Shown here piece after piece: positions 1 to 8,424 of a DNA stretch of 64,000 nt. The DNA comes from Clostridia bacterium (GTDB taxonomy: Bacteria > Bacillota > Clostridia > Christensenellales > Aristaeellaceae). Position 1 is the first letter of the stretch; each line of letters begins with the position of its first letter. Below the pieces are notes generated by a model that was given only the letters and a program-made list of their open reading frames with translations, did no database searches and was not told the origin of the DNA. Both the position numbers and the translations under genes were made by a program. The stretch covers positions 1 to 64,000 of the forward strand of contig JAGBDL010000060.1 in the NCBI GenBank assembly GCA_017937505.1, in the 5' to 3' direction.

Positions 1-136
1 ACAGAGCGCATCAGATTTCTCGCTCTGACGAAGCCAAGTGCAGTGAGGCGTACTGGAGGTACGTTGAACGGAACGAGGCAAAGTCAGGGCGGAAAAGATG
101 GTGCGCGGATTGGGTCATTTTAACAAGAATTAGTAT
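1..136. repeat. Dispersed palindromic intergenic element, left-truncated copy
   Basis: This stretch matches the complete element at 50509-50670 almost base for base, close to 90% by eye. It holds an inner hairpin, CGTAC (49-53) with GTACG (59-63), and an outer stem, CGCTCTGAC (21-29) with GTCAGGGCG (83-91). It ends at 127-136 in GAATTAGTAT, which is the right terminal repeat of the full copy. The left terminal repeat lies before the window. No open frame or transposase is associated with it. Confidence 0.85.
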
Positions 137-150
137 GAGAATCATATGAA

Positions 151-182
151 AAGCCTCGAAACCCTTGCAGGTTTCGAGGCTT
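151..182 (-). terminator. Intrinsic terminator after the LPxTG surface-protein gene
   Basis: A perfect 12-bp stem, AAGCCTCGAAAC (151-162) with GTTTCGAGGCTT (171-182), closes an 8-base loop. Leftward transcripts would continue into CTTTTCATATG, a modest T-run. The stem could also stop rightward transcripts coming from outside the window. Confidence 0.75.
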
Positions 183-236
183 GATTGCTATTGAGCACGT
201 TGTCATCGATTCTGTCCTATCGAGACGGAGCCGGCT

Positions 237-2108
237 TTAGTTCCGCTGCTTCCGAACGATCCTAAAATGCAGGAGCATCGCGCTCGAAATCAGAATCAGA
301 GCAAGCCAGATCATCATATGGGTATCATCGCCGGTCTGAGGCAGATCAATCATTGGCTGCTCTTCCCAGGTGATCTCAAACGGGCTGAAGGATGTCACCT
401 CAATGCACATGCCCTGCTTCAGGAACTCAATTTCTCCGTTCTGCGAAAAGTAGGTTTCAGTTTTCCCGTTTTTCAGCGTATGAACGATCGTGATCTGGTA
501 GCCGCCCGCACTGTTCCGATCCATGCCGTCAGGATACGGGAAGCACAGCTTGCTGCCCGCCGGCAGCGGAATCTCGTTGCCGGCTTCATCCACCCAATGC
601 ACGTTGAAGATCATTGTATTGTCGGTATCGACAGAAACCTCTGTGAAGGTCAACACGCCGTTTGCCGTTCCGGAGGCGTCCTCCGGCAGAATCAGCGTCG
701 GCACCTGTACCGGTTTCTGCTGGCTGAGTTCAGCTTCTCCCAGAACCACATTGCCTTTCTCCTGCAGAAGCTTCTGCGGCCCAACGAGAACACAACGGGA
801 ATACGAAATCAGACCGGTGATATCTGTTTTGCTGTCAAAAGGAGAGCTCTGCAGTTCAGCCGCATTGTTCTCATTGCTGCCTGCAAGCACCGTGGTTTCC
901 TTCCCATTTCCGGGAGCAACGAAAATACCGCTCGGGGCCTTCACATATGCGGCGTGATGGCCAAGATAGCCGCCGCGGCCAATTCCCTCTCCATCCGTGC
1001 CGGGATCATTGCTGATATCCTCCATAATGCCGCCGATCGCTGTCACCTGACCGCCGGAGATGACGATATTCTGCGCGGTGCCGTTATAGCCGCCGCCAAT
1101 GCCTGCCCCGGCATACGAGCTGACTGCCGTCACCGTGCCGCCGGAAATCTGAATATCACTGCCCGAGCCATCCTGGCCGCCGCCGATGCCAGCCGCCTTC
1201 TCGCCGCCGATGGCCGTCACGGTGCCGCCATTGATCGCAATCCGACTCGCAGGACCGTGGAAGCCGCCGCCGCCGATGCCCGCTGCGAAGGCACCACCGC
1301 GCGCCGTCACAACACCGCCGTTAATGATGATATCCTCCGCTGCGCCAATGCGGTATTCCGAAAACTCTCCGGCTGCGCCGATGCCGGCGCCATCCATCTG
1401 CGCCTGCGCATCGACAATGCCGCCGTTGATGACGATGTTGTATGCCTGAGCGCCATATCCGCTGCCAATGCCGGCACCGCTGAATTCAACAGAACCATAC
1501 CGCTGCGGCGTCGCACAGCCCTTGGCCGTGATTCTGCCGCCATTGATGGTGATGTCGTGACCTGCCTGACCGCTGCTGCCGCCAATGCCTGCCGCGCTGT
1601 AACCACCAACCGCAAGGAGTGAGCCGCAGGCCTCGGTGCACTGATGCCCCTTCCCTGAAGCCGACTCGCACTGAATACTCAAGCCCTTGCCATCATTGGA
1701 AATGGCAGCGTTGCCGCTTCCCCGTTCCTGATACCAGTCCATGATTGGCCCGTTGCTTGCCTTGAGGGTGTTGCTGGAATGATCCGCGAGCACCAGCGTC
1801 AGCTCTGCATCCCAAAAAACTGAAATCGGGCTCTGCCACCAATCAGAGTTCTTGGACAGATCAATTTTCACAGAATCCAGAATCAGTCTGACATTCGATT
1901 GTTCTCTGATCACGATCTGGGCTGTATTCGACTCGCCCGAAACCGTATACTCGCCACTGCCCAGCACATAGACCGCATCCCATTCCGGGGTCAGCTTCTG
2001 TCCGTTTGCATCTCTGATACTGAACGATTCCGCAAGCGCCGCATTGCCCAGCGACAGCACACACAGGAGGCAAAGAATCATCCATACTTTCTTCATCTGT
2101 ATGCTCAT
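237..2108 (-). CDS. LPxTG-anchored surface protein with glycine-rich beta-helix-like repeats
   Basis: This is a secreted cell-wall protein of 623 residues. The N-terminus is a signal peptide with a hydrophobic core and an A-L-A-E-type cleavage region near residue 26. The C-terminus has LPQTG followed by a hydrophobic segment and RIVRKQRN, a classical sortase sorting signal. Residues about 35-150 resemble the beta-helical carbohydrate-binding family around Cthe_2159. Residues about 165-370 hold about seven imperfect repeats built on 'AGIGGG...INGGxVTAxGG', likely one right-handed helix turn or more each. Ligand is unknown; a pectic glycan is conceivable given the GH28/GH105 operon elsewhere in the window. 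The start at 2108 is served by GGAG five bases upstream; ATG at 2096 is an alternative. Confidence 0.85.
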   Translation of the reverse strand: MSIQMKKVWMILCLLCVLSLGNAALAESFSIRDANGQKLTPEWDAVYVLGSGEYTVSGESNTAQIVIREQSNVRLILDSVKIDLSKNSDWWQSPISVFWDAELTLVLADHSSNTLKASNGPIMDWYQERGSGNAAISNDGKGLSIQCESASGKGHQCTEACGSLLAVGGYSAAGIGGSSGQAGHDITINGGRITAKGCATPQRYGSVEFSGAGIGSGYGAQAYNIVINGGIVDAQAQMDGAGIGAAGEFSEYRIGAAEDIIINGGVVTARGGAFAAGIGGGGFHGPASRIAINGGTVTAIGGEKAAGIGGGQDGSGSDIQISGGTVTAVSSYAGAGIGGGYNGTAQNIVISGGQVTAIGGIMEDISNDPGTDGEGIGRGGYLGHHAAYVKAPSGIFVAPGNGKETTVLAGSNENNAAELQSSPFDSKTDITGLISYSRCVLVGPQKLLQEKGNVVLGEAELSQQKPVQVPTLILPEDASGTANGVLTFTEVSVDTDNTMIFNVHWVDEAGNEIPLPAGSKLCFPYPDGMDRNSAGGYQITIVHTLKNGKTETYFSQNGEIEFLKQGMCIEVTSFSPFEITWEEQPMIDLPQTGDDTHMMIWLALILISSAMLLHFRIVRKQRN

Positions 2109-2146
2109 TTCCTCTCCACAAATAATTTTTCTTCCTCGTTGCGCCT

Positions 2147-2175
2147 ATTATAGCACACGTTTCATAAGGAATCAA
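2147..2175 (-). promoter_or_regulatory. Sigma-A promoter of the LPxTG surface-protein gene
   Basis: Read on the minus strand, TTGATT (2170-2175) is followed after 17 bases by a perfect TATAAT (2147-2152), about 38 bases before the start codon. Confidence 0.75.
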
Positions 2176-2223
2176 CGAATTATCAACAGAATATGAAGTT
2201 ATAGTGCTATTTGCACAGAACGG

Positions 2224-3147
2224 TTATAGGATGTAATCGCTGATCATTTCCTCAATCTTTTCCACGCTCATGTCCGCGCTGATGGTCTCCGGAGAGGACG
2301 TCGCGATCATGCCCGCCGCCATGGCCGTGCAGACGATCTCGTCCGCCGTCATGCCCTGACGGCTGCCCCAGACGATGCCGGCCATGGCCGCCTCGCCCGC
2401 GCTGGTCACGTCCACCACATCCGGGAACGGGCGCGCAATGCGGTGCACCGTGCCCTCGCGCCCGCGATAGAGCATGCCTTCCCGGCCCAGCGAGACGAAC
2501 ACCCGGCGCACGCCCTCGCGCAGCAGGAGATCGCACGCTTTCAGCATGCCGCTGAGCGTGTCCGTCGGGCAGCCCGTCAGCGCCGCGAGCTCCATGCGGT
2601 TGGGCTTCACCGTGTCAAAATAGCCGATCAGCGGCGCGAGCTCCTTCGCGCACGCCGTGGATGCGGGATCCAGGTACAGCGGCGCAAGGCAGACCTCCGT
2701 CAGATGGGACACCGTGCTGCGCGAGAGGTTGCCGTCGCACACCACGATGTCGGCGTTGCTCAGCACCACGGACGCCTGATCCACAAACGCCTCGTCCATC
2801 CGCCTGGCGATGCGCACATCGCTCATGGCCAGCACCTTGTCGCCCTTCTCGTCGAGGATGGACATGTAGCTCGAGGAGCGCTCGTCCTCCAGCACGCTCG
2901 TATGGCGCATGTCGATGCCCGCTGCCTCGCAGCCGCGCAGGATGCTGCGGCCGCTCTCGTCGTCGCCCACGACCGTCACCAGCTTCACATCGCTGCCCAG
3001 GCGCGCCAGATTCTCGCAGATGTTGCGGCACACGCCGCCCAGCGTCGTATACAGCATGCCGGGGTTGGAATCCCCCATGATCAGCCTGCCTTCGCTCCTG
3101 CCGCGGATGTCCACGTTCGCTGCACCAATGCCCGCAATGTAGCCCAT
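2224..3147 (-). CDS. PfkB-family sugar/nucleoside kinase, pseudouridine-kinase-like
   Basis: The product is a 307-residue cytoplasmic PfkB/ribokinase-fold kinase. The N-terminus (GIGAANVDIRG) and the middle (VKPNRMELAALTG, about residues 180-192) fit the family, and it looks closest to pseudouridine/nucleoside kinases of the YeiC type. The usual C-terminal DTxGAGD signature is altered to DVTSAGE (residues 246-252), so the catalytic aspartate is glutamate. That could mean changed substrate or lost activity. ATG at 3147 is preferred over upstream starts because AAAGGAG precedes it at good spacing. It is divergent from the uracil permease, which suggests nucleobase/nucleoside salvage. No PsuG-like glycosidase is adjacent. 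Confidence 0.8.
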   Translation of the reverse strand: MGYIAGIGAANVDIRGRSEGRLIMGDSNPGMLYTTLGGVCRNICENLARLGSDVKLVTVVGDDESGRSILRGCEAAGIDMRHTSVLEDERSSSYMSILDEKGDKVLAMSDVRIARRMDEAFVDQASVVLSNADIVVCDGNLSRSTVSHLTEVCLAPLYLDPASTACAKELAPLIGYFDTVKPNRMELAALTGCPTDTLSGMLKACDLLLREGVRRVFVSLGREGMLYRGREGTVHRIARPFPDVVDVTSAGEAAMAGIVWGSRQGMTADEIVCTAMAAGMIATSSPETISADMSVEKIEEMISDYIL

Positions 3148-3193
3148 AACCTCGTCTCCTTTGCGCGTGATATGCTGTTGCCTTTCCTTATAC

Positions 3194-3222
3194 ATTGTAC
3201 CCTTTCTTCGCCAAAAAGACAA
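3194..3222 (-). promoter_or_regulatory. Promoter of the PfkB kinase gene
   Basis: On the minus strand TTGTCT (3217-3222) and TACAAT (3194-3199) are separated by exactly 17 bases. It is back to back with the permease promoter at 3243-3271, so a shared regulator is possible, though I see no clear operator. Confidence 0.7.
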
Positions 3223-3242
3223 GGGAACGCGGCGTTCGGGTC

Positions 3243-3271
3243 TTGCATTTCACGCCCGTTTCCCGTATAAT
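3243..3271 (+). promoter_or_regulatory. Promoter of the uracil permease gene
   Basis: TTGCAT (3243-3248) and a perfect TATAAT (3266-3271) are spaced by 17 bases. The leader to the start codon is about 55 bases. I see no purine-riboswitch or PyrR-type structure in it. Confidence 0.7.
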
Positions 3272-3331
3272 ATCGTCCGATGCAAATGCAAGTTTGCTTT
3301 CAAAGAATTTCATACTAAAGGAGTCATGATT

Positions 3332-4645
3332 ATGGAGAATCAAGGTATCCGCGACGCGCGCCAGCTCGGCGTGCCGAAGATGCTCATCCTGGGCCTGCAG
3401 CACATGTTCGCCATGTTCGGTGCGACCGTGCTTGTGCCTGCGCTGACCGGCCTGAGCGTATCCGCGACCCTTCTGTTTGCGGGTCTGGGCACCCTGCTGT
3501 TCCACTTCCTGGTGAAGGGCAGGGTTCCGGCGTTCCTGGGCAGCTCGTTCGCGTTCCTGGCCGGCTATGCCGCCATCGCGCCGAACGGAGAGGCAGCGCT
3601 TCTGCCGTACGCCTGCGTGGGCGTGGCCTGCTCCGCGCTGCTGTACCTGGTGCTGGCCGCGCTGGTCAAGAGCTTCGGCACCCAGAAGGTCATGAGCTTC
3701 TTCCCGCCTGTCGTCACCGGCCCGATCATCATCTGCATCGGCATGACGCTGGCCAACTCCGCCATCAACAACTGCACCGGCAACTGGGCCGTGGCGCTGC
3801 TGGCGATCATCACCGTCGTCGTCTTCAACATCTGGGGCAGGGGCATGCTGAGGATCATCCCGATCCTGATGGGCGTGCTCGTCTCCTACGTCTTCGCCGC
3901 GCTGCTGGGCCATGTGGATTTCTCCGGCGTGGCGCAGGCTGCGTGGATCGGCCTGCCGGTCAAGTTTGAGAACACCGTCTTCTCCCTCATCGGCAACTGC
4001 GACGTCAACCTGCTCGTCACCGCGATCATCGCGATCATGCCGATCGCGTTTGCGACCATGATCGAGCACATTGGCGACATCTGCGCCATCTCCTCCACCG
4101 TGGGCGAGAACTTCATCGAGAATCCGGGCCTGCACCGCACCCTGCTGGGCGACGGCCTGGCCACCGCGCTGGCTTCCCTCTTCGGCGCCCCGGCGAACAC
4201 CACCTACGGCGAGAACACCGGCGTGCTGGCGCTGACCAAGGTGTATGACCCGCGCGTGGTCCGCATCGCGGCCATCTTCGCGATCATCGCCTCCTTCTGC
4301 CCGAAGTTCTCCGCGCTCGTCGCGGCGATGCCGGCAGGCACCATCGGCGGCGTCTCCCTGATCCTCTACGGCATGATCTCCGCCATCGGCGTGCGCAATC
4401 TGGTGGAGAACCACGTTGACCTCGCGCAGAGCCGCAATGTCATCGTCGTCTCCCTGATCCTCTCCCTGGGTCTGGGCATCACCTTCTCCGCCGCCGGCGC
4501 CATCACCTTCACGGTCGGCGCCATCACCCTCAAGTTCTCCGGTCTGGCCGTGGCGGCCATCACCGGCATCGTGGTCAACGCCATCCTACCGGGCAAGGAC
4601 TACACCTTCTCCAGCGACTACTCCAACGGCAAAAAGGAACGCTGA
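3332..4645 (+). CDS. uraA: NCS2 uracil/xanthine permease (UraA-like)
   Basis: This is a 437-residue polytopic membrane protein of the nucleobase:cation symporter-2 family, expected to import uracil or xanthine with protons. Family marks visible are LGLQHMFAMFGATVLVP near the N-terminus, the conserved TMIEHIGD segment holding the Glu/His pair of UraA, and NTTYGENTGVLALTKVYDP, which carries the second substrate-binding glutamate. ATG at 3332 is chosen because AAAGGAG lies 8 bases upstream; ATG at 3326 is too close. Uracil versus xanthine specificity cannot be settled by eye. It is divergent from the PfkB kinase. Confidence 0.9.
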   Translation: MENQGIRDARQLGVPKMLILGLQHMFAMFGATVLVPALTGLSVSATLLFAGLGTLLFHFLVKGRVPAFLGSSFAFLAGYAAIAPNGEAALLPYACVGVACSALLYLVLAALVKSFGTQKVMSFFPPVVTGPIIICIGMTLANSAINNCTGNWAVALLAIITVVVFNIWGRGMLRIIPILMGVLVSYVFAALLGHVDFSGVAQAAWIGLPVKFENTVFSLIGNCDVNLLVTAIIAIMPIAFATMIEHIGDICAISSTVGENFIENPGLHRTLLGDGLATALASLFGAPANTTYGENTGVLALTKVYDPRVVRIAAIFAIIASFCPKFSALVAAMPAGTIGGVSLILYGMISAIGVRNLVENHVDLAQSRNVIVVSLILSLGLGITFSAAGAITFTVGAITLKFSGLAVAAITGIVVNAILPGKDYTFSSDYSNGKKER

Positions 4646-4670
4646 GCGAAGGAAAACAGCAAAACCGAAA

Positions 4671-4704
4671 AGCCTCCTGCTGCATATGCGGCGGGAGGCT
4701 TTTT
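4671..4704 (+). terminator. Intrinsic terminator after the uracil permease gene
   Basis: AGCCTCC (4671-4677) pairs with GGAGGCT (4694-4700), with further pairing inside, and is followed directly by TTTT. It lies 26 bases after the permease stop codon. Confidence 0.85.
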
Positions 4705-4949
4705 ATGCTGCTTTGCGGTATGCCTCAAGCGGGCGAATCCGCTTTGGCCGGAGCATCGGGAGAATGCCCTTCGGTTTGCTTACAGGCGCTCAAATCTCGG
4801 TATATCCGCCAGCGACGCATCCAGCACCAGCTTTGCGGGGCTCTCGCAGCATTCTCCGCAGCAGCGAATCACACCGGTATCCGCCGACAGCACAAACCCC
4901 TTGCCGCTGGAGACGCTGCGCCCTCTGGCGGGCGGCCATGCAGGCCTTG
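4705..4949. other. Gap between convergent genes; no convincing gene
   Basis: A 63-codon minus-strand frame (4780-4971) overlaps the end of the glucosidase gene. Its product, containing VIRCCGECCESPAKLVLDAS, resembles nothing I know, and it has no clear ribosome binding site. It could be a remnant or chance. Confidence 0.3.
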
Positions 4950-6620
4950 TTATCTGTGGAGCACGAAGCACTCATACGGCGCGAGCGTCATGCCGCCGGA
5001 TATCCTCTCGCGCTTCATGTTGGCGATCAGGCACTGCGCGCCCTCAAACGCTCCGGGCAGTTCAAACGCGGCGGCCTTGTCCGAATCATTGCACACACAC
5101 AGCAGCTGCTCATCCTCCAGCGTGCGGGTATAGGCAAAGATCTGCGGATCGTCCTTCAGGATCAGCTCATACCTGCCGTAGGTGATGACTGCATACTGCT
5201 TGCGCAGGGCAATGAGCTTCTTATAGTAGCTGAACACGGAATCCGGATCGTTCATCTGCGCCTTTGCATTGATGGTCCTGTAATTCGGATTCACGTTGAT
5301 CCACGGCGTTCCGGTCGTGAAGCCGGCGTTCTCGCTGTCATCCCACTGCATCGGCGTGCGGGCATTGTCCCTGCTCTTGAACACAAGGCACGGCCAGAAG
5401 GCCTCGTAGCTCGCCCGGCCGGATTCCACCCACTCATGGCAGGCGTCGATGCTCTCGATATCGCGGAACTCGCTCACATCCGTGAACGGATAGTTGGTCA
5501 TGCCCAGCTCCTGTCCCTGATAGATGTAGGGCGTGCCCTGCATCATGTGCAGCATCGTCGCCAGCATCTTGGCGGAGGCCTCGCGGAATTCCTCGCTGTC
5601 GTTGCCGAAATGCGACACGGCGCGCGGCTGATCGTGGTTATCCAGGAACAGGGAATTCCACGCCTTGCCCTCCAGGGCAGTCTGCCACTTGGACAGATTC
5701 TCGCGGACAAACGCGAGCGTTTCCGGCTCGTCGGTCCACTTGCCGAACTTGCGTTCCGCCTCCACATGCTCAAACTGGAAGACCATGCCCAGCTCGCTGC
5801 CGTCCAGGTTGGCATACTTCGCCGCCTCTTCCACGGTGACACCGGCGGTCTCGCCCACGGTCAGCAGATCGTATTTGGAGAGCACCCTGCGGTTCATTTC
5901 CTTCAGGTATTCGTGCTCGTGCGGACCGTGGGTGGTATAGGGCGCATGCTTGCCGTAGAGCGCCCCGGGATCCTTCTCGCCGTCCGGCAGGCCCGGCACC
6001 TTCGAGATCAGGCTGATGACGTCCATGCGGAAGCCGTCGATGCCCTTCTCACACCACCAGGTCATCATATCGTACACCGCATCGCGAACCTTCGGATTGT
6101 CCCAGTTGAGATCCGGCTGCTGCGGTGTGAACAGATGCAGGTAATACTGCCCGGTCGTCTCATCCAGCGTCCACGCCGGGCCGCCGAACCACGCGCCCCA
6201 GTTGTTGGGCCGGCTGCCGTCCTCCTTCGGATCGCGCCAGATATAGAAATCGCGGTACGGATTGTTCCTGCTTTTCCGGCTCTCGATGAACCACCGGTGC
6301 TCTGAGGACGTGTGATTGACCACCAGATCCATGACGATTTTGATGCCGCGCGCATGCGCCTGAGCGAGCATCTCGTCAAAGTCCTCCATGGTACCGAATT
6401 CGTCCATAATGTCCTGATAATCGCTGATGTCGTAGCCGTTATCGTAATTCGGCGATTGATACACCGGAGAAAGCCAGATCACGTCGATGCCCAGCTCCTT
6501 GAGGTAATCCAGCCGGCTGATAATGCCCCTGATATCGCCGATGCCGTCCCCATTGCTGTCCATGAAGCTGCGGGGATAGATCTGATAGACGACCGCTTCT
6601 TTCCACCATGCCTTGTTCAT
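4950..6620 (-). CDS. malL: Oligo-1,6-glucosidase/alpha-glucosidase, GH13
   Basis: This 556-residue cytoplasmic enzyme (no signal peptide) of GH13, subfamily-31 type, releases glucose from the non-reducing end of isomalto- or malto-oligosaccharides. The canonical regions are present: DLVVNH (98-103), GFRMDVIS with nucleophile Asp200, TVGETAG with acid/base Glu257, and FLDNHDQPR with Asp330. Valine right after the nucleophile is the residue linked in this group to alpha-1,6 rather than alpha-1,4 preference. ATG at 6620 is preferred because GGGAGGG lies 6 bases upstream. It is monocistronic with its own promoter at 6703-6731. Confidence 0.92.
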   Translation of the reverse strand: MNKAWWKEAVVYQIYPRSFMDSNGDGIGDIRGIISRLDYLKELGIDVIWLSPVYQSPNYDNGYDISDYQDIMDEFGTMEDFDEMLAQAHARGIKIVMDLVVNHTSSEHRWFIESRKSRNNPYRDFYIWRDPKEDGSRPNNWGAWFGGPAWTLDETTGQYYLHLFTPQQPDLNWDNPKVRDAVYDMMTWWCEKGIDGFRMDVISLISKVPGLPDGEKDPGALYGKHAPYTTHGPHEHEYLKEMNRRVLSKYDLLTVGETAGVTVEEAAKYANLDGSELGMVFQFEHVEAERKFGKWTDEPETLAFVRENLSKWQTALEGKAWNSLFLDNHDQPRAVSHFGNDSEEFREASAKMLATMLHMMQGTPYIYQGQELGMTNYPFTDVSEFRDIESIDACHEWVESGRASYEAFWPCLVFKSRDNARTPMQWDDSENAGFTTGTPWINVNPNYRTINAKAQMNDPDSVFSYYKKLIALRKQYAVITYGRYELILKDDPQIFAYTRTLEDEQLLCVCNDSDKAAAFELPGAFEGAQCLIANMKRERISGGMTLAPYECFVLHR

Positions 6621-6702
6621 GCGTATCCCTCCCGAAATCATCTCAAATCTGATCAGGCGACCGCCCGTCTCTTCCGTCAGGCTGTCATTTTTTGCTATAT
6701 AC

Positions 6703-6731
6703 ATTCTAATTCATTGGTGCAAAACTTTCAA
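6703..6731 (-). promoter_or_regulatory. Promoter of the oligo-1,6-glucosidase gene
   Basis: On the minus strand TTGAAA (6726-6731) and TAGAAT (6703-6708) are spaced by 17 bases, about 82 bases before the start codon. The rest of 6621-6828 shows no gene. Confidence 0.65.
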
Positions 6732-6828
6732 TCTTTTCTATGAGATTGATCGCCCTGAAACCGCAGAAGCCGCCTCTTTTTCATCATATTCCCCGCCGGC
6801 GGCATGGCCTTTTCAGGCGCCTGCGGCC

Positions 6829-6874
6829 AAAAACAAAACCGCCTCCAACCCATGATCATTCAAGGATTGGAGGC
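6829..6874 (-). terminator. Intrinsic terminator of the first CUT1 importer operon
   Basis: GCCTCCAA (6841-6848) pairs with TTGGAGGC (6867-6874). Leftward transcripts then run into GGTTTTGTTTTTGG. It lies 48 bases after the binding-protein stop codon. Confidence 0.85.
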
Positions 6875-6921
6875 AGTTGCTGACGGGGCTGCGATTGAAT
6901 TCGCAGCCCCTGCGCGCTCAA

Positions 6922-8364
6922 TCAGAAGATGGAGTCAAAGTACTCGGAGAATTCATCTCCGCCATTGGCGTTCCATTCGCTGACGAAGTTGTCCCATTCG
7001 GCGTCGATATCACGCTGGCCGGTAATGAAATCAGCATAGTACTCATTGTAGATGTTGTTCATGGCGTCCTTCTGGGTGATCAGATCCTCAGGCGTCAGAA
7101 CGCCGTAGGTATCCTCGGCATAGTACTCGTTTGCCATTTCAACGGACTTGAGCACGGCGTCGGAATACAGGGAGGAAACCAGCTCAGCCGGCTGGAGGTT
7201 GTCGGTGCTCTCAAAGAAGCGGTTCCACCACTCGGGCCACTTCTCCGTGGTGGTCACCGTGCCGTCCTCAGCCTTCACAAAGTGCTTGCCCTCGATGCCC
7301 AGCAGATCGATCTCACGTCCGGCGGGGCTGCAAATGAACTCGAACACGGCGAACGCGGCGTCCTTGACCTCGGAATCCTCCATGATCGCAAAGCCGCGGG
7401 GCTCACGGATGACGTCCACAGCGGCATAAGCCTGGCCAACGCCCTTGAGCGGCGGCAGGATCGTCAGCGTAGCGCCTTCGCCATGGGTGGCGACCATCTT
7501 GTCGTCATAGATCTTGGTGGTGGCGCCCACGCGGCCGCTGATGATCTGGGCAATGCCCTCATAGTAGCGCTGCTCCATCACGTCCCAGGTATTGGTCAGG
7601 AATTCGTGGTCAAACAGCCCCTCCTCGTAGAGCTGATGCAGGAACTTCAGCTTGGCCTTGCTGCCTTCGGTGACCTCAGCGAACACATACTTTCCATCCA
7701 CGTTCATCACGGTGCCGGTGATGCCGAACGCCTGGTTCATGAAGCCGTCCAGACGCAGCTTGTTGTTGTCGGTGGTCAGCGGATACTCAGCCAGGCCCTT
7801 GTCCTTGATTTCCTTCAGCAGGGCGTGGAAATTCTCCACCGTAGGATCGGCCAGGAACGTGTCCTTGCAGTCCAGCTGATTCAGGATATCCGTGCGGATA
7901 TTGGCGGTGTAGGTGAAGGCCGGGCACAGCCACAGCAGGTAGGGGAATTTCTCCAGACGCGCCCAGTTGTAGTCCTTGTAGAGCGCCTTCACGTTGGTGG
8001 AGTTGTTGACGTATTCGGTCAGGTCAGCCAGCATGCCTTCCTGCGCCAGCTCCAGCTCCACGCCGTTCTGGAAGTACACGATGTCCGCGGCGATCTGACC
8101 GGTGCGCAGGGCCAGCGGCACAACGTCCACATACTTGCCCGCAGGCGCTTCCAGGTATTCCAGGTCCACATAATTGCCTTCGGCCGCCATGCCCTTTTCG
8201 ACGGCCTCGATCATCAGCTGCACATCTTCTTCAGTGGGCAGCACGTCCTTTTCCAGGATGACCACCTTCACGGGGGCATCCGGGGAACCGATGCCGTCAG
8301 CCAACACGCCGGCAGCGCTCAGCATCATGGACATCACAAGCAGGATCACGAGCAGTTTTTTCAT
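6922..8364 (-). CDS. CUT1 extracellular sugar-binding protein
   Basis: The product is a 480-residue substrate-binding protein with a signal peptide (MKKLLVILLVMSMMLSAAG, cleavage near VLADG). It lacks the lipobox cysteine usual for Gram-positive binding proteins. The body has the layout of family-1 solute-binding proteins of LplA type: an early VVILEKD strand, a middle rich in Tyr/Trp, and the EFICSPAGREIDLLGIEG region near the C-terminus. It is the last gene of the permease-permease-binding-protein operon. ATG at 8364 has AAAGGAG upstream. The operator at 10370 and the divergent ribokinase/ADP-ribosylglycohydrolase operon suggest a ribose-containing ligand, which is inference. Confidence 0.88.
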   Translation of the reverse strand: MKKLLVILLVMSMMLSAAGVLADGIGSPDAPVKVVILEKDVLPTEEDVQLMIEAVEKGMAAEGNYVDLEYLEAPAGKYVDVVPLALRTGQIAADIVYFQNGVELELAQEGMLADLTEYVNNSTNVKALYKDYNWARLEKFPYLLWLCPAFTYTANIRTDILNQLDCKDTFLADPTVENFHALLKEIKDKGLAEYPLTTDNNKLRLDGFMNQAFGITGTVMNVDGKYVFAEVTEGSKAKLKFLHQLYEEGLFDHEFLTNTWDVMEQRYYEGIAQIISGRVGATTKIYDDKMVATHGEGATLTILPPLKGVGQAYAAVDVIREPRGFAIMEDSEVKDAAFAVFEFICSPAGREIDLLGIEGKHFVKAEDGTVTTTEKWPEWWNRFFESTDNLQPAELVSSLYSDAVLKSVEMANEYYAEDTYGVLTPEDLITQKDAMNNIYNEYYADFITGQRDIDAEWDNFVSEWNANGGDEFSEYFDSIF

Positions 8365-8424
8365 AGCGGTTCTCCTTTTCATTTTTTATTTTCAGGCGGC
8401 GTCCTCCGCCCGAGTTTCAAAGCG

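Noticed and set aside
237-2108. The repeated codons of the surface gene as a possible CRISPR or DNA repeat array
   Set aside because: Periodicity follows protein repeats of varying length with synonymous differences; there are no constant repeats with unique spacers. No CRISPR array was seen elsewhere.
3272-3331. Uracil permease leader as purine riboswitch or PyrR attenuator
   Set aside because: At about 60 bases it is too short, and neither conserved loops nor a terminator/antiterminator pair is visible.
4780-4971. Possible small gene after the glucosidase
   Set aside because: It is open for 63 codons but overlaps the glucosidase end, lacks a ribosome binding site and resembles no family I know. 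It is noted only in the gap entry.
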